A stretch of DNA of 64,000 bases, taken from NCBI RefSeq assembly GCF_047654785.1, contig NZ_JASGKQ010000002.1:1-64000 (forward strand), written 5' to 3'. The position numbers and the translations under genes were made by a program. Source of the DNA: Pelomonas sp047654785. Its GTDB lineage: Bacteria > Pseudomonadota > Gammaproteobacteria > Burkholderiales > Burkholderiaceae_C. Below, piece after piece: positions 1-9,377 of this stretch. The notes under the pieces were generated by a model. It saw only the letters and a list, made by a program, of their open reading frames with translations. It did no database searches and was not told the DNA's origin. Each line of letters begins with the position of its first letter. Position 1 is the first letter of the stretch.

Positions 1-3
1 GAG

Positions 4-366
4 TCAGGAACCCGTTCGCCCCGACAGCGGCGGCGGTAGCGCGTCGCCCGCCTGGCGGCGGCGGAACAGCGCGGTGCGGGCGAGCACGAGGGTGGTCACC
101 GGCGTGGCGATGGCCAGCACGACGGTGATCAGCCACACATGCAGCGCCAGCCCGCCGCTGCGCACGCTGAAGTGGACGATGGACGCCAGCGTGACGATCC
201 ACGCGGCCAGCGTGGCCACCAGCGCCGAGGCATGCATGCGCAGGAAGAAGTCGCGCAGCCGCAGCAGCCCCACGGCCGCCGCCAGCACCACCACGCCGCT
301 GAGCAGCAGCAGCGCGGCGACGATCAGTTCGCTGACCGGGGGCATGGCGATGTTCATGGCGCTCAC
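4..366 (-). CDS. mrpG: Mrp-type cation/proton antiporter subunit G
   Basis: Small inner-membrane subunit (120 aa) of the multi-subunit Mrp (Mnh/Pha) monovalent cation/H+ antiporter. Three hydrophobic segments are visible (about residues 12-35, 48-66 and 75-96), and length and the central LLRLRDFFLRMHA stretch fit MrpG. It is last in an operon in which neighbouring starts and stops overlap. The start is taken as the GTG at 366, which overlaps the mrpF stop (GTGA) and has a GGAGG four bases upstream; ATG codons at 357 and 345 are alternatives with poorer spacing. Function is inferred from family and operon position. Confidence 0.9.
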   Translation of the reverse strand: MSAMNIAMPPVSELIVAALLLLSGVVVLAAAVGLLRLRDFFLRMHASALVATLAAWIVTLASIVHFSVRSGGLALHVWLITVVLAIATPVTTLVLARTALFRRRQAGDALPPPLSGRTGS

Positions 367-638
367 ACCACCTCCCCGCGCAGCAGGAACTTGGCCAGCG
401 CGACCGTGCCGACGAAGCCGAACAGCGCCATCAGCAGCGCGCCCTCGAAGTACATCTCGCTGTCGTAGCGCACGGCCAGCACCAGCATGACCAGCATGCC
501 GACCGCGTAGATGAAGTCCAGCGCCAGCACGCGGTCCTGCGCGGTCGGGCCGCGGAAGACGCGCAGCGCGCCCAGGATCATCGCCAGCGCGTACAGGCCC
601 AGCGTGACGCTGATCGCCACGGACAGCACGGCGCTCAT
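363..638 (-). CDS. mrpF: Mrp-type cation/proton antiporter subunit F
   Basis: 91-residue membrane protein with three predicted helices (about residues 5-25, 38-57 and 63-83), including the typical RVFRGPTAQDRVLALD loop after helix 1. MrpF is an obligate small subunit of the Mrp antiporter complex in the inner membrane. ATG at 638; the stop overlaps the mrpG start by four bases. A 73-base gap separates it from mrpE upstream, the only sizeable gap in the operon. Confidence 0.9.
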   Translation of the reverse strand: MSAVLSVAISVTLGLYALAMILGALRVFRGPTAQDRVLALDFIYAVGMLVMLVLAVRYDSEMYFEGALLMALFGFVGTVALAKFLLRGEVV

Positions 639-711
639 CGCCGCCTCCCGCGGCCCGCGGCCGGTGCCGCCGGGCGGGAGCGAACTGGCTTGGGGTGGCC
701 CGGCGCTGCGC

Positions 712-1200
712 TCATTCGAAGATCTCCTTCAGCGGTTGTTCGTAGTCGGCCTTGTAGTGGGCGATGAAGGCGGCCTCGTCGTCCAGGTCGAAGACGTGGA
801 TGAGCAGCCGGCTGCGGTCGGCCGCCAGCTCGCTCCAGATGCTGCCGGGGATGACGGAGGTGATCATCGCCAGCGCGGCCAGCGCATGTTCGTCGCGCAG
901 GTCCAGCGGCACGGTGACGAAGGCGCCGCGCGGCGGCTGGTGGCGCGCGCGCAGCACGCCCAGCGCGACGCGCAGGCCGGAGCGCACCACGTCCCGCCCG
1001 ACGCGCAGCACCAGCCGCAGCAGCACGCCCGGGCGCTTCAGCGGCGCCGGCCGGGGCCGCAGCGACGCCAGCAGCGCCGGGATGGCGACGGCCGCCGCCG
1101 CGCCCAGCAGCGCCTGGCCGGGGCTGAAGCTGCGCGTCAGCAGCATCCAGCCGGCGAACAGCGCCAGCGACAACCACGGCGCGGGCAGCAGCCGCCTCAT
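712..1200 (-). CDS. mrpE: Mrp-type cation/proton antiporter subunit E
   Basis: 162-residue MrpE subunit: hydrophobic N-terminus with two or three helices (residues about 5-25 and 28-45), then a cytoplasmic region with the family stretches FVTVPLDLR and TSVIPGS, followed by a conserved acidic end (HVFDLDDE, HYKADYE). The ATG at 1200 overlaps the mrpD stop as ATGA, which supports translational coupling and fixes the start. A longer reading frame through this gene exists but its upstream part lies in the wrong frame over mrpD. Confidence 0.9.
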   Translation of the reverse strand: MRRLLPAPWLSLALFAGWMLLTRSFSPGQALLGAAAAVAIPALLASLRPRPAPLKRPGVLLRLVLRVGRDVVRSGLRVALGVLRARHQPPRGAFVTVPLDLRDEHALAALAMITSVIPGSIWSELAADRSRLLIHVFDLDDEAAFIAHYKADYEQPLKEIFE

Positions 1201-2831
1201 GGCCGCGCCTCCCCGTGCCCGCCGGGCAGCGGCCGCGCGCTCATCACGGCGTCGATGTACAGCCCGGGGTCGTGCAGCGCCTCGGCGCAGGCGCGCGTGT
1301 AGTCCAGCACGGTGCCGGCGTGCAGCACCATGGCCACGGCGCCGGCCAGCAGGCCGGCGATGGGCAGCGTCTCGATGACGCGCAGCCGCGGCGACGGGCG
1401 GTCCGCGGCCCAGAAGTGGCGCATGCCCACGCGCATCAGCGACACCGCCGCGCACAGGCCCGAGACGATCAGCAGCGCGAACAGCACCCAGGCCGCCGTG
1501 GTGCGCAGGTCCAGCAGCGCGGTCAGCATGGCGAGCTTGGCGACGAAGCCCGACAGCGGCGGCAGCCCCGCCGTCACCAGCGTGCAGACGGTGAAGGTGA
1601 CGCCCAGGAAGGCCAGCGCCGCGGGGATGGCGCGGCCGGCCAGCACCTCCTCGTCGTCGTCGAGGTTGACGCCGGCCGGGATGTCGGCGTCCAGGAAGCT
1701 GGGCAGCGCGCCGTTGCCGTCGTCGATCTCGGCCGGCCCGACCTCCACCTGCCGCGCGCGCTCCAGCAGCTCCACCAGCAGGAACAGCGCGCAGCCGGCC
1801 AGCGTGGAGCTGCCGAGGTAGAACAGCGCGCCGCTGCTGAGGGCCGGCGCGTCGAAGCCGATGGTGGCCACCAGCGTGCCGGACGACGCGATGACGCTGA
1901 ACGCCGCCAGCCGCGCCAGCTGCTGCGAGGCCAGCATGCCGACCGCGCCGAAGCCCAGCGTGGCGATGCCGCCCCAGATCAGCACGCCGCTGCCGAAGCC
2001 GGCCGACGCCCCGGCATCGGCCGGGAAGCACAGCGTCCACAGCCGCAGCACCGCGTACACGCCGACCTTGGTGAGGATGGCGAACACCGCCGCCGACGGC
2101 GCGCTGGCGGCCGCGTAGGCCGGCGGCAGCCAGGAGTTCAGCGGCCACAGCGCCGCCTTGGCCAGGAAGGCGATGGCCAGGATGGCCGCGCCGGCGTGCA
2201 GCAGGCCGCGGTCGCTCACGGGCACGAGCGGCAGCTTCAGCGCGATGTCGGCCATGTTCAACGTGCCGGTGACGCCGTACAGCACCGCCACGCCGACCAG
2301 GAACAGCAGCGAGGCGACCAGGTTGATGGCGATGTAGTGCAGCCCGGCACGCACCCGCGGCGCGCCGCCGCCGTGCAGCAGCAGGCCGTAGCTGGCGGCC
2401 AGCAGCACCTCGAAGAAGACGAACAGGTTGAACAGGTCGGCCGTCAGGAAGGCGCCGTACAGGCCCATCAGCTGCAGCTGGAACAGCACGTGGAAGTACA
2501 CGCCGGCCTGCTGCCAGCGCGCCAGCGCGTACAGCGCCGCGGCCAGGCCGACGGCGCCGGTCAGCACCGCCATCAGCGCGGACAGCCGGTCGGCCACCAG
2601 CACGATGCCGAAGGGCACCGGCCAGTTGCCCGGCAGGTAGACGCCGAACGCGGCCGGCCCGCGCGCGTGGACGCCCTGCAGCAGCGCCACCGCGATGGCC
2701 AGCCCGAGCGCGGCGGACAGCACGTTGGCGCCGGCCTTGAAGCCGCGGTAGCGGTCGCCCAGCAGCATCAGCGCGGCCGTGCCCAGCGGCAGCAGCACCG
2801 GCAGCACCAGCAGGTGTTCCAGCGCGATCAC
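1197..2831 (-). CDS. mrpD: Mrp-type cation/proton antiporter subunit D
   Basis: 544-residue polytopic subunit homologous to the NuoM/NuoN proton-pumping subunits of complex I. Visible landmarks are the conserved glutamate in FFEVLLAASYG (E141), the lysine in AKAALWPLNSWLP (K225) and the following APSAAVFAILTKVG helix, the residues thought to carry protons in this family. I place the start at a GTG (2831) that overlaps the mrpC stop as GTGA; the open frame continues upstream, but that part overlaps mrpC and does not look like an antiporter subunit. Works with MrpAB and MrpC in one complex. Confidence 0.92.
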   Translation of the reverse strand: MIALEHLLVLPVLLPLGTAALMLLGDRYRGFKAGANVLSAALGLAIAVALLQGVHARGPAAFGVYLPGNWPVPFGIVLVADRLSALMAVLTGAVGLAAALYALARWQQAGVYFHVLFQLQLMGLYGAFLTADLFNLFVFFEVLLAASYGLLLHGGGAPRVRAGLHYIAINLVASLLFLVGVAVLYGVTGTLNMADIALKLPLVPVSDRGLLHAGAAILAIAFLAKAALWPLNSWLPPAYAAASAPSAAVFAILTKVGVYAVLRLWTLCFPADAGASAGFGSGVLIWGGIATLGFGAVGMLASQQLARLAAFSVIASSGTLVATIGFDAPALSSGALFYLGSSTLAGCALFLLVELLERARQVEVGPAEIDDGNGALPSFLDADIPAGVNLDDDEEVLAGRAIPAALAFLGVTFTVCTLVTAGLPPLSGFVAKLAMLTALLDLRTTAAWVLFALLIVSGLCAAVSLMRVGMRHFWAADRPSPRLRVIETLPIAGLLAGAVAMVLHAGTVLDYTRACAEALHDPGLYIDAVMSARPLPGGHGEARP

Positions 2832-3172
2832 GGCGCCTCCTCCTGGCCGTCCACGTGGTCGCCGCCGGACAGGCCGCGCAGCGCCAGCAGCACGACGAGG
2901 AACAGCGCCGTCGTCGCGAAGCCGATGACGATGGCGGTCAGCACCAGCGACTGCGGCAGCGGGTCGCTGTAGCTGGCCAGGTCGGCGGCCTGGCCCGGGC
3001 GCACGATGGGCTCGCGGCCGATGGCCAGGCTGCCCACGCTGAAGATGAAGAAGTTGATCGCATAGGACAGCAGCGACAGGCCGATCAGCACCTGGAAGGT
3101 GCGCGGCCGCAGCACCAGCCACACGCCCGCGCCCGCGAGCACGCCGATGACGAGGGAGACGACGAGTTCCAT
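2828..3172 (-). CDS. mrpC: Mrp-type cation/proton antiporter subunit C
   Basis: 114-residue homologue of NuoK. Three hydrophobic helices (about residues 4-22, 29-50 and 73-98) and the motifs RTFQVLIGLSLLSYAINFFIF and PLPQSLVLTAIVIGFA are characteristic. The ATG at 3172 overlaps the mrpAB stop by one base (TGATG) and the gene's own stop overlaps the GTG of mrpD, so translation of the three subunits is probably coupled. Confidence 0.93.
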   Translation of the reverse strand: MELVVSLVIGVLAGAGVWLVLRPRTFQVLIGLSLLSYAINFFIFSVGSLAIGREPIVRPGQAADLASYSDPLPQSLVLTAIVIGFATTALFLVVLLALRGLSGGDHVDGQEEAP

Positions 3173-6072
3173 CAGTGCGCTCCCGCGTCTTCAGGGATGG
3201 GTGCCGGCTGCTGGCGGCGCCGGGCGCGCAGCGACTGGTGGGCGATGGCGGTCAGCAGCAGCAGCGTGGAGCCCACCACGACGGCGAACACGCCGAGGTC
3301 GAACAGCGCCGCCGTCGGCAGGTGGACCTCGCCGACCAGCGGCCAGTGGACGTGCGCGGTGTGCGTGGTCAGGAAGGGGTAGCCGAGCGCCAGCGCCCCG
3401 GCGCCGGTGGCCAGCGCCACCAGCAGGCCGAACGCGATCCAGCGCGTGGGCATCAGCTCCATGCGCGCCTCCACCCAGCGCGTGCCGCTGACCATGTACT
3501 GGGCGATGAGGGCGATGGCCAGCACCAGCCCGGCGACGAAGCCGCCGCCCGGCTCGTTGTGGCCGCGCATGAAGAGGTGGAAGGCGAACAGCCCCGCCAC
3601 CGGCAGCAGCAGCCGCACCAGCACGGCGGGCACCTCCAGGTAGGGCGGCAGGAAGCGGTCGCCGTCGGCGTCGGGGTCGGCCAGGTCGGCGCCGGCGGCG
3701 GTCTGCTGCTGCGCCGTGGGCTCCACCGTCTCCTGCGCCGGCCGGAAGCGCCGCAGCAGCGCGTACACGGTCAGGCCGACGATGCTCAGCACGGTGATCT
3801 CGCCCAGCGTGTCGAAGGCGCGGAAGTCCACCAGCATGACGTTGACGACGTTGCTGCCGCCGCCCTCGGGCAGCGCGCGGTCGATGAAGAAGGGCGAGAT
3901 GGACAGCGGCGCATAGCGCGTCAGCAGCGCGAACGACAGCGCCGCCAGGCCGGCGCCGATGCCCACGGCCAGCAGCAGGTCGCGGCGGCGGCGCCAGCGG
4001 TGGCGCAGCAGCGCGCGCTCGTCGTCCTGCTCGCGGCGCTGCGGCAGCCAGCGCAGCCCGAGCAGGAACAGCACCATGGTCACCACCTCCACCGACAGCT
4101 GCGTCAGCGCCAGGTCGGGGGCGGAGAACCACGCGAAGGTGATGCACAGCGCCAGGCCGACGACGCCCAGCATCGTCAGCGCGGCCAGCCGGTGGAACTT
4201 GGCCTGGTAGGCCGCGCCCAGCGCGCAGGCGCCGGCCACGGCCCACAGCAGCACGAACTCCGGCGTGGCCGGCACGCGGGTGCGGTCGCCCCAGCTCAGC
4301 GGCACGATCAGCGACGAGGCGACGCCGGCCAGCGTGGCGATCAGCAGCATCGTGAACAGCTGCGGCTGCAGCCGCCGCGTGCTCAGGCGCAGCACCAGGC
4401 GGCGCGCGCCGTGGGAGGCCAGCGCCATCGCGCGCTCGAACAGGCGCTTGCCGTCCAGCCCGCGCAGCAGCGGCACGCCGCGCATGCGCTTGAAGCGGGC
4501 CGCGTAGCGCAGGTAGACGAGCAGCCCGCCGGCCATCGCCACCCCGCTCATCAGCAGCGGCGTGTTGAAGCCGTGCCAGATGGCGAGGCTGTAGTCGGGC
4601 AGCGTGCCGCCCGCCACGGGCCGCGCGGCGGTGGCCAGCAGCGGCCCGATCGACCAGCCCGGCGCCGTGCCGACGACCAGGCAGGCCAGCACCAGCAGCT
4701 CCACCGGCACGCGCATCCAGTGCGTGGGCTCGTGCGGCTGGCGCGGGCAGTTCACCGGCGGGTTGCCGAAGAACACGTCGTGCCCGAAGCGCAGCGAGTA
4801 GACGACCGCGAAGATGCCGGCCAGCGTGGCCGCCGCGGGCAGGCCGTACTCGACGGCCGGCTGCGCGCTGACGAACACGGTCTCGGCGAAGAACATCTCC
4901 TTGGACAAAAAGCCGTTCAGCAGCGGCACGCCAGCCATGGCCGCGCAGGCGACGATGGCCAGCGTGCCGGTGATGGGCATGAAGCGGAACAGGCCGTCCA
5001 GCCGGCGCATGTCGCGCGTGCCGGTCTCGTGGTCGATGATGCCCACCGACATGAACAGCGAGGCCTTGAAGGTCGCGTGGTTCATCATGTGGAAGACCGC
5101 CGCGACCGCCGCGACCGGGCTGTTCAGGCCCAGCAGCAGCGTGATCAGGCCGAGGTGGCTGATGGTGGAGTAGGCCAGCAGCCCCTTCAGGTCGTTCTGG
5201 AACATGGCCACGTAGCTGCCCAGCAGCAGCGTCGCCAGGCCGGCGCCGCCGACCACCCAGAACCACAGCTCGGTGCCCGACAGCACCGGCCACAGCCGCG
5301 CCAGCAGGAACACGCCGGCCTTCACCATCGTCGCCGAGTGCAGGTAGGCCGACACCGGCGTGGGCGCCGCCATCGCGTGCGGCAGCCAGAAGTGGAAGGG
5401 GAACTGCGCGCTCTTGGTCAGCGCGCCCAGCAGCAGCAGGCCCAGCGCCAGCGGGTACAGCCGGTGGGCGCGCACGAGGTCGCCGGCGGCCAGCACCGCG
5501 TCCAGCTCGAAGCTGCCGACGATGTGGCCCAGCACCAGCACGCCGGCCAGCAGCGCCAGGCCGCCGGTGGCGGTGACCGTGAAGGCCATGCGGGCGCCGC
5601 GGCGGGCGTCCTTGCGGTGCGTCCAGTAGCCGATCAGCAGGAAGGAGAACACGCTGGTCAGCTCCCAGAACACCACCAGCTGCACCAGGTTGCCCGACAC
5701 CACGACGCCCAGCATCGCGCCCATGAAGCCCAGCAGCAGCGAGTAGAAGCGCGCGGCCGGGTCCTCCGGCGACAGGTAGTAGCGCGCGTAGACGATGACC
5801 AGCAGCCCCATGCCGGTGACCAGCATCGCGAACATCCACGCGAAGCCGTCCAGCCGCACGACGATGTCCACGCCCAGCGACGGCAGCCAGGCCAGGCGCT
5901 CGGCCACCACCTCGCCCCCGGTCACCGCCGGGTACAGCAGCGCCAGCGGCACCACCAGCGCCAGCGCGATCAGCGCCGCCCACAGCGACTCGACGTTGCG
6001 GGCGTTGGTGGGCAGCAGCGCGGCGACGGCGCTGCCCAGGAAGGGCAGGAGGAGAAGCAGCAGCAGGGACAT
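3172..6072 (-). CDS. mrpA: Fused Mrp antiporter subunits A and B
   Basis: 966-residue inner-membrane protein. Residues 1 to about 780 are MrpA (NuoL-like): conserved glutamate in FWELTS (E137), lysine in TKSAQFPFHFWLP (K220) and the histidine-rich SAYLHSATMVKAG helix. The last 130 or so residues, beginning near LEVPAVLVRLLLPVAG, are an MrpB domain, so the two subunits are fused as in the PhaAB arrangement of Gram-negative bacteria. The ATG at 6072 starts a hydrophobic segment of the family; 81 upstream codons are open but unlike it. First gene of the operon, 73 bases from the divergent methyltransferase gene. Confidence 0.93.
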   Translation of the reverse strand: MSLLLLLLLPFLGSAVAALLPTNARNVESLWAALIALALVVPLALLYPAVTGGEVVAERLAWLPSLGVDIVVRLDGFAWMFAMLVTGMGLLVIVYARYYLSPEDPAARFYSLLLGFMGAMLGVVVSGNLVQLVVFWELTSVFSFLLIGYWTHRKDARRGARMAFTVTATGGLALLAGVLVLGHIVGSFELDAVLAAGDLVRAHRLYPLALGLLLLGALTKSAQFPFHFWLPHAMAAPTPVSAYLHSATMVKAGVFLLARLWPVLSGTELWFWVVGGAGLATLLLGSYVAMFQNDLKGLLAYSTISHLGLITLLLGLNSPVAAVAAVFHMMNHATFKASLFMSVGIIDHETGTRDMRRLDGLFRFMPITGTLAIVACAAMAGVPLLNGFLSKEMFFAETVFVSAQPAVEYGLPAAATLAGIFAVVYSLRFGHDVFFGNPPVNCPRQPHEPTHWMRVPVELLVLACLVVGTAPGWSIGPLLATAARPVAGGTLPDYSLAIWHGFNTPLLMSGVAMAGGLLVYLRYAARFKRMRGVPLLRGLDGKRLFERAMALASHGARRLVLRLSTRRLQPQLFTMLLIATLAGVASSLIVPLSWGDRTRVPATPEFVLLWAVAGACALGAAYQAKFHRLAALTMLGVVGLALCITFAWFSAPDLALTQLSVEVVTMVLFLLGLRWLPQRREQDDERALLRHRWRRRRDLLLAVGIGAGLAALSFALLTRYAPLSISPFFIDRALPEGGGSNVVNVMLVDFRAFDTLGEITVLSIVGLTVYALLRRFRPAQETVEPTAQQQTAAGADLADPDADGDRFLPPYLEVPAVLVRLLLPVAGLFAFHLFMRGHNEPGGGFVAGLVLAIALIAQYMVSGTRWVEARMELMPTRWIAFGLLVALATGAGALALGYPFLTTHTAHVHWPLVGEVHLPTAALFDLGVFAVVVGSTLLLLTAIAHQSLRARRRQQPAPIPEDAGAH

Positions 6073-6145
6073 CGCGGCGGGCAGTCTACTTTCTCGCTCG
6101 CCGCGCACCGGGGGCCGGCGGGCGGGGGCGACGACAATCAGGCCC

Positions 6146-7462
6146 GTGACCCTGCCCAACAAGCTCCCCCTATTCGTCTCCTGCGCCGGTGGCGTCGAAC
6201 CCCTGCTCGAAGAGGAGCTGAAGCGCTTCCTGCCGCCCGGCGTGCGCAGCCGGGTGCAGGCGCTGCGCGGCGGCTGCGCCGTGTCCGGCACGGCCGAGGA
6301 CGCGATGCGCATCAACCTGGAGAGCCGGCTCGCGCAGCGCGTGCTGGTCGAGCTGATCGAGGGCCCCTACCGGCACGAGGACGACCTCTACGCGCTGGCC
6401 CGCCGCGTCGACTGGCGCGACTGGCTGACGCCGAGGCACACGCTGCGCATCGACACCACCGCGCAGCGCTCGCCGCTGAAGAGCCTGAACTTCGCCGCGC
6501 TGCGCATCAAGGACGCGATCTGCGACCAGCTGCGCGAGCACAGCGGCGAGCGCCCCAGCGTGGACACGCAGCGGCCCGACCTGCCGGTGGTGCTGCACGT
6601 CGGCCCCGAGCGCGCGGCGATCTACGTGGACACCTCGGGCGAGCCGCTGTTCAAGCGCGGCTGGCGCATCGACAAGGGCGACGCGCCGCTGAAGGAGACG
6701 CTGGCCGCCGCGATGCTGGCCGCCGCGGGCTGGCGCGGCACGGTCGAACAAGGGGGGGCGCTGCACGACCCCTGCTGCGGCTCCGGCACCATCCCGATCG
6801 AGGCCGCGCTGATCGCCTGCGACGCCGCGCCGGGGCTGCAGCGCCGCTTCGCGTTCGAGCGCCAGCTGCCGTTCGCGACGCCGGCGATGAAGGCCGCCTG
6901 GGGCGAGATGGCGCAGGCCGCGCGCGCCCGCATCCACCCGCCCGCCGTGCCCCTCTACGCGAGCGACGTGGCCTTCCGCATGGTCGATTTCGCGCGCCGC
7001 AACGCCGAGCGCGCGGGCGTGGCGCAGTACATCCAGTTCAACGGCGGCGACGCGCTGGAGCGCCCCGCGCCGCAGCTGCCCGAGGGCATGCCGGGCAGCA
7101 TCGTCATGAACCCGCCCTATGGCGAGCGCATCGAGGTGCGCGGCAAGGCGGCAGCAACGCAGCCCCCCGCCGCCGGGTACGGCGACGGGGGGCGGCCTGC
7201 ACGCGACACCGGCCGCAACGAGGAGCGCGACGCGGGCGACGATTTCTTCCCGCGCCTGGCCGCGCACTGGAAGCGCCAGTACACCGAACACGCCGCGGGC
7301 TGGACGGCCTGGATGCTCAGCCCCGACATGAAGCTGCCAAGCAGGATGCGGCTGAAGGAATCGCGCCGCGTGCCGATGTGGAACGGGCCGATCGAGTGCC
7401 GGCTGTTCCGCTTCGACCTGGTGAAGGGCTCGGCGCGTCAGCCGGCCGCCGAGGCCCGCTGA
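6146..7462 (+). CDS. THUMP-domain rRNA guanine methyltransferase (RlmL N-terminal type)
   Basis: 438-residue class I SAM-dependent RNA methyltransferase resembling the N-terminal, m2G-forming half of E. coli RlmL. N-terminal region with THUMP domain (about residues 5-165), SAM-binding DPCCGSGTIPIEAAL loop near residue 210, and the NPPYGER catalytic motif of N2-guanine methyltransferases near residue 323. Start taken as GTG at 6146, since the protein begins with the family's PLFVSCAGGVEPLLEEEL block; no in-frame ATG precedes it closely. After NPPYGER there is a low-complexity insert of about 25 residues encoded by a strong DNA palindrome (see repeat). The 3' end overlaps the converging MFS gene by 25 bases. 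Confidence 0.85.
   Translation: MTLPNKLPLFVSCAGGVEPLLEEELKRFLPPGVRSRVQALRGGCAVSGTAEDAMRINLESRLAQRVLVELIEGPYRHEDDLYALARRVDWRDWLTPRHTLRIDTTAQRSPLKSLNFAALRIKDAICDQLREHSGERPSVDTQRPDLPVVLHVGPERAAIYVDTSGEPLFKRGWRIDKGDAPLKETLAAAMLAAAGWRGTVEQGGALHDPCCGSGTIPIEAALIACDAAPGLQRRFAFERQLPFATPAMKAAWGEMAQAARARIHPPAVPLYASDVAFRMVDFARRNAERAGVAQYIQFNGGDALERPAPQLPEGMPGSIVMNPPYGERIEVRGKAAATQPPAAGYGDGGRPARDTGRNEERDAGDDFFPRLAAHWKRQYTEHAAGWTAWMLSPDMKLPSRMRLKESRRVPMWNGPIECRLFRFDLVKGSARQPAAEAR
7163..7192. repeat. Palindrome inside the methyltransferase reading frame
   Basis: Two 13-base arms (7163-7175 and 7180-7192, one mismatch) around a 4-base loop. It lies in frame just behind the NPPYGER motif and encodes a Gly/Pro/Ala-rich stretch absent from E. 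coli RlmL, so it looks like a small inverted-repeat insertion tolerated in a surface loop. Confidence 0.55.
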
Positions 7463-8607
7463 CGCCAGGCCAGGCCGGCCAGCGCCGCCGCGCACAGGCC
7501 GATGGGCACGAGGCTGGCCCAGTTCATCCACTGCCAGCCGCCGCTGGTGACCAGCGCGCCGGAGGAGAACGAGGTCAGCGTCATCACCGCGTAGACGCCC
7601 GTGTCCATCAGCCCCTGGGCGCGCGTCTTCTCCTCGGGGCGGTAGGCCTGGGTGAACAGCGTCGTGCCGCCGATGTAGAGGAAGTTCCAGCCCACGCCCA
7701 GCAGCAGCAGCGCGCCGAGGAAGTGGGGCAGGTCCTGCCCGCTCAGCGCGAACGCGACGCAGCCCAGGTTCAACGCCACGCCGGCCCACATCACCGGCAG
7801 CACGCCCACGCGCCGGATCAGCGGGCCGGTGAAGAAGCTGGGCACGAACATGCCCAGCACATGCCACTGCAGCACCAGGCCGGCGTCGCCGAACGGCAGG
7901 CCGCACTGGCCCATGGCGATGGGCGTGGCCGCCATCAGCAGGTTCATGACGCCGTAGCCCAGCGCGCTCGCGGCCAGCGCGACGAGGAACACCGGCTGGC
8001 GCGCCAGCTCGCGGCTGCTGCGCCCGCCCTCGCCCGGCCGGGGCTGCGCGAGCGGCGGGAAGTCGATCAGCGAGACCAGCGCCAGCCCCACCACCGCGAC
8101 GGCCATCAGCAGCAGGTAGGCGCCGGCGAACGGCGCGGCCAGCAGGTCGCGGCTCTCGCGCGCCAGCGCCGGGCCGATGAACGCGCCCAGGCAGCCGCCG
8201 CCCAGCACCCAGGAGATGGCCGCCTCGCGCTTGTCCGGCGCGACCAGCTCGGTGGCCGCGAAGCGGTACAGCGCGGCCCCGGCGTTGTAGTAGCCGGCCA
8301 CCAGCGTCGCCAGCACGACGCCCCAGAACTGCTGGTGCAGCACGCTCCACAGCGCCATCGCGCAGCTGGCCAGGCCCACCAGCAGCCCGATCTGGAAGCC
8401 GCGCCGCCGGCCGAAGCGCAGCTGGTGCCGGCCCACCAGGCGGGCCATCAGCGCGCCGCCGGCCACGTAGGCGCAGATGGGCAGCGTCGCCATCCACGGC
8501 TGCGGCGCCAGCGCCAGGCCCACCAGGCCGTTGATCGCCATGAAGCAGATGTTGTTGGTCAGGAACAGGCCCTGGGCCAGCACCAGCAGCGCGAGCTTCC
8601 GGTTCAT
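7438..8607 (-). CDS. MFS transporter
   Basis: 389-residue major facilitator superfamily permease with about 12 hydrophobic segments and an N-terminal helix beginning LALLVLAQGLFLTNN. A basic loop (GRHQLRFGRRRGFQIG, near residues 62-77) stands where the MFS motif between helices 2 and 3 belongs. Substrate unknown; a drug or metabolite exporter is plausible but not shown. ATG at 8607 overlaps the rsmE stop by four bases (ATGA), so it is the second gene of an rsmE-MFS transcript. Its end converges on and overlaps the upstream methyltransferase gene. Confidence 0.85.
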   Translation of the reverse strand: MNRKLALLVLAQGLFLTNNICFMAINGLVGLALAPQPWMATLPICAYVAGGALMARLVGRHQLRFGRRRGFQIGLLVGLASCAMALWSVLHQQFWGVVLATLVAGYYNAGAALYRFAATELVAPDKREAAISWVLGGGCLGAFIGPALARESRDLLAAPFAGAYLLLMAVAVVGLALVSLIDFPPLAQPRPGEGGRSSRELARQPVFLVALAASALGYGVMNLLMAATPIAMGQCGLPFGDAGLVLQWHVLGMFVPSFFTGPLIRRVGVLPVMWAGVALNLGCVAFALSGQDLPHFLGALLLLGVGWNFLYIGGTTLFTQAYRPEEKTRAQGLMDTGVYAVMTLTSFSSGALVTSGGWQWMNWASLVPIGLCAAALAGLAWRQRASAAG

Positions 8608-9338
8608 GGGCCCAGGGCCAGCCAGGACAGGACGGCCAGCGGCGCGGTGTCGGCGCGCAGGATGCGCGGGCCGAGGCTGACGGCCGCGAAGCCGTGGGCG
8701 CGGGCGGCGTCCTCCTCCGCGTCGCTCAGGCCGCCCTCGGGGCCGCTGAGGAACAGCGCGCTCGCCGCCGCGGCGGGCGCGAGGGCCGCGACAGAGGCGA
8801 GCGGCGCGGCCGCGCGCGGGCTCAGCAGGCCGCGCCATTCGTCGCCGGCTGGCACCGGCAGCGCGGCCAGCCACGCGGCCAGCGGCCGCACCGGCTCGAC
8901 GCGCAGCGGCACCGTGCGCCCGCTCTGCTCGGCCGCGGCGACGGCCACGCCCTGCCAGTGCGCGCGCTTCTTGTCGGCGCGCTCGCCGGCCAGGCGCAGC
9001 ACCGAGCGCTCGGCCACCAGCGGCTGCAGCGCCGCGGCGCCCAGCTCGGTGGCCTTCTCGACGAGGAAGTCCATGCGGTCGTTGGCCGGCATGGCGACGG
9101 CCAGCGTCACCGCGCGGGCCAGCTCGCGCTGCGGCCGGTCGGCCTGCAGCAGCCTCACGCGCACCTCGCTGCGGCCCATGGCCGTGACCTCGGCGCGCCA
9201 CTCGGGGCCGCTGCCGTCGAACAGCGTCAGCGCGTCGCCGGGCTGCAGGCGCAGCACCTGCACATGGCGGGCGGCGCCGGGCGGCAGCGCGATCTCAGCG
9301 GCGGCGGCGAGCGGCAGGTCGACGAAGAAGCGGGGCAA
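8604..9338 (-). CDS. rsmE: 16S rRNA (uracil(1498)-N(3))-methyltransferase
   Basis: 244-residue SPOUT-class methyltransferase that makes m3U1498 in 16S rRNA. An N-terminal PUA-like domain (MPRFFVDLPL, RHVQVLRLQPGD) is followed by the SPOUT fold with the family motifs NDRMDFLVEKATELG (about 105-119), ERSVLR, AAEQSGR, and the C-terminal knot LSGPEGGLSDAEE and LGPRILRADTAP. Length is normal. It sits directly upstream of, and overlaps, the MFS gene. Confidence 0.95.
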   Translation of the reverse strand: MPRFFVDLPLAAAAEIALPPGAARHVQVLRLQPGDALTLFDGSGPEWRAEVTAMGRSEVRVRLLQADRPQRELARAVTLAVAMPANDRMDFLVEKATELGAAALQPLVAERSVLRLAGERADKKRAHWQGVAVAAAEQSGRTVPLRVEPVRPLAAWLAALPVPAGDEWRGLLSPRAAAPLASVAALAPAAAASALFLSGPEGGLSDAEEDAARAHGFAAVSLGPRILRADTAPLAVLSWLALGP

Positions 9339-9377
9339 GGCGGGACTCGGGGCGGGCGGGGCCCGCAGTGTCCACGA

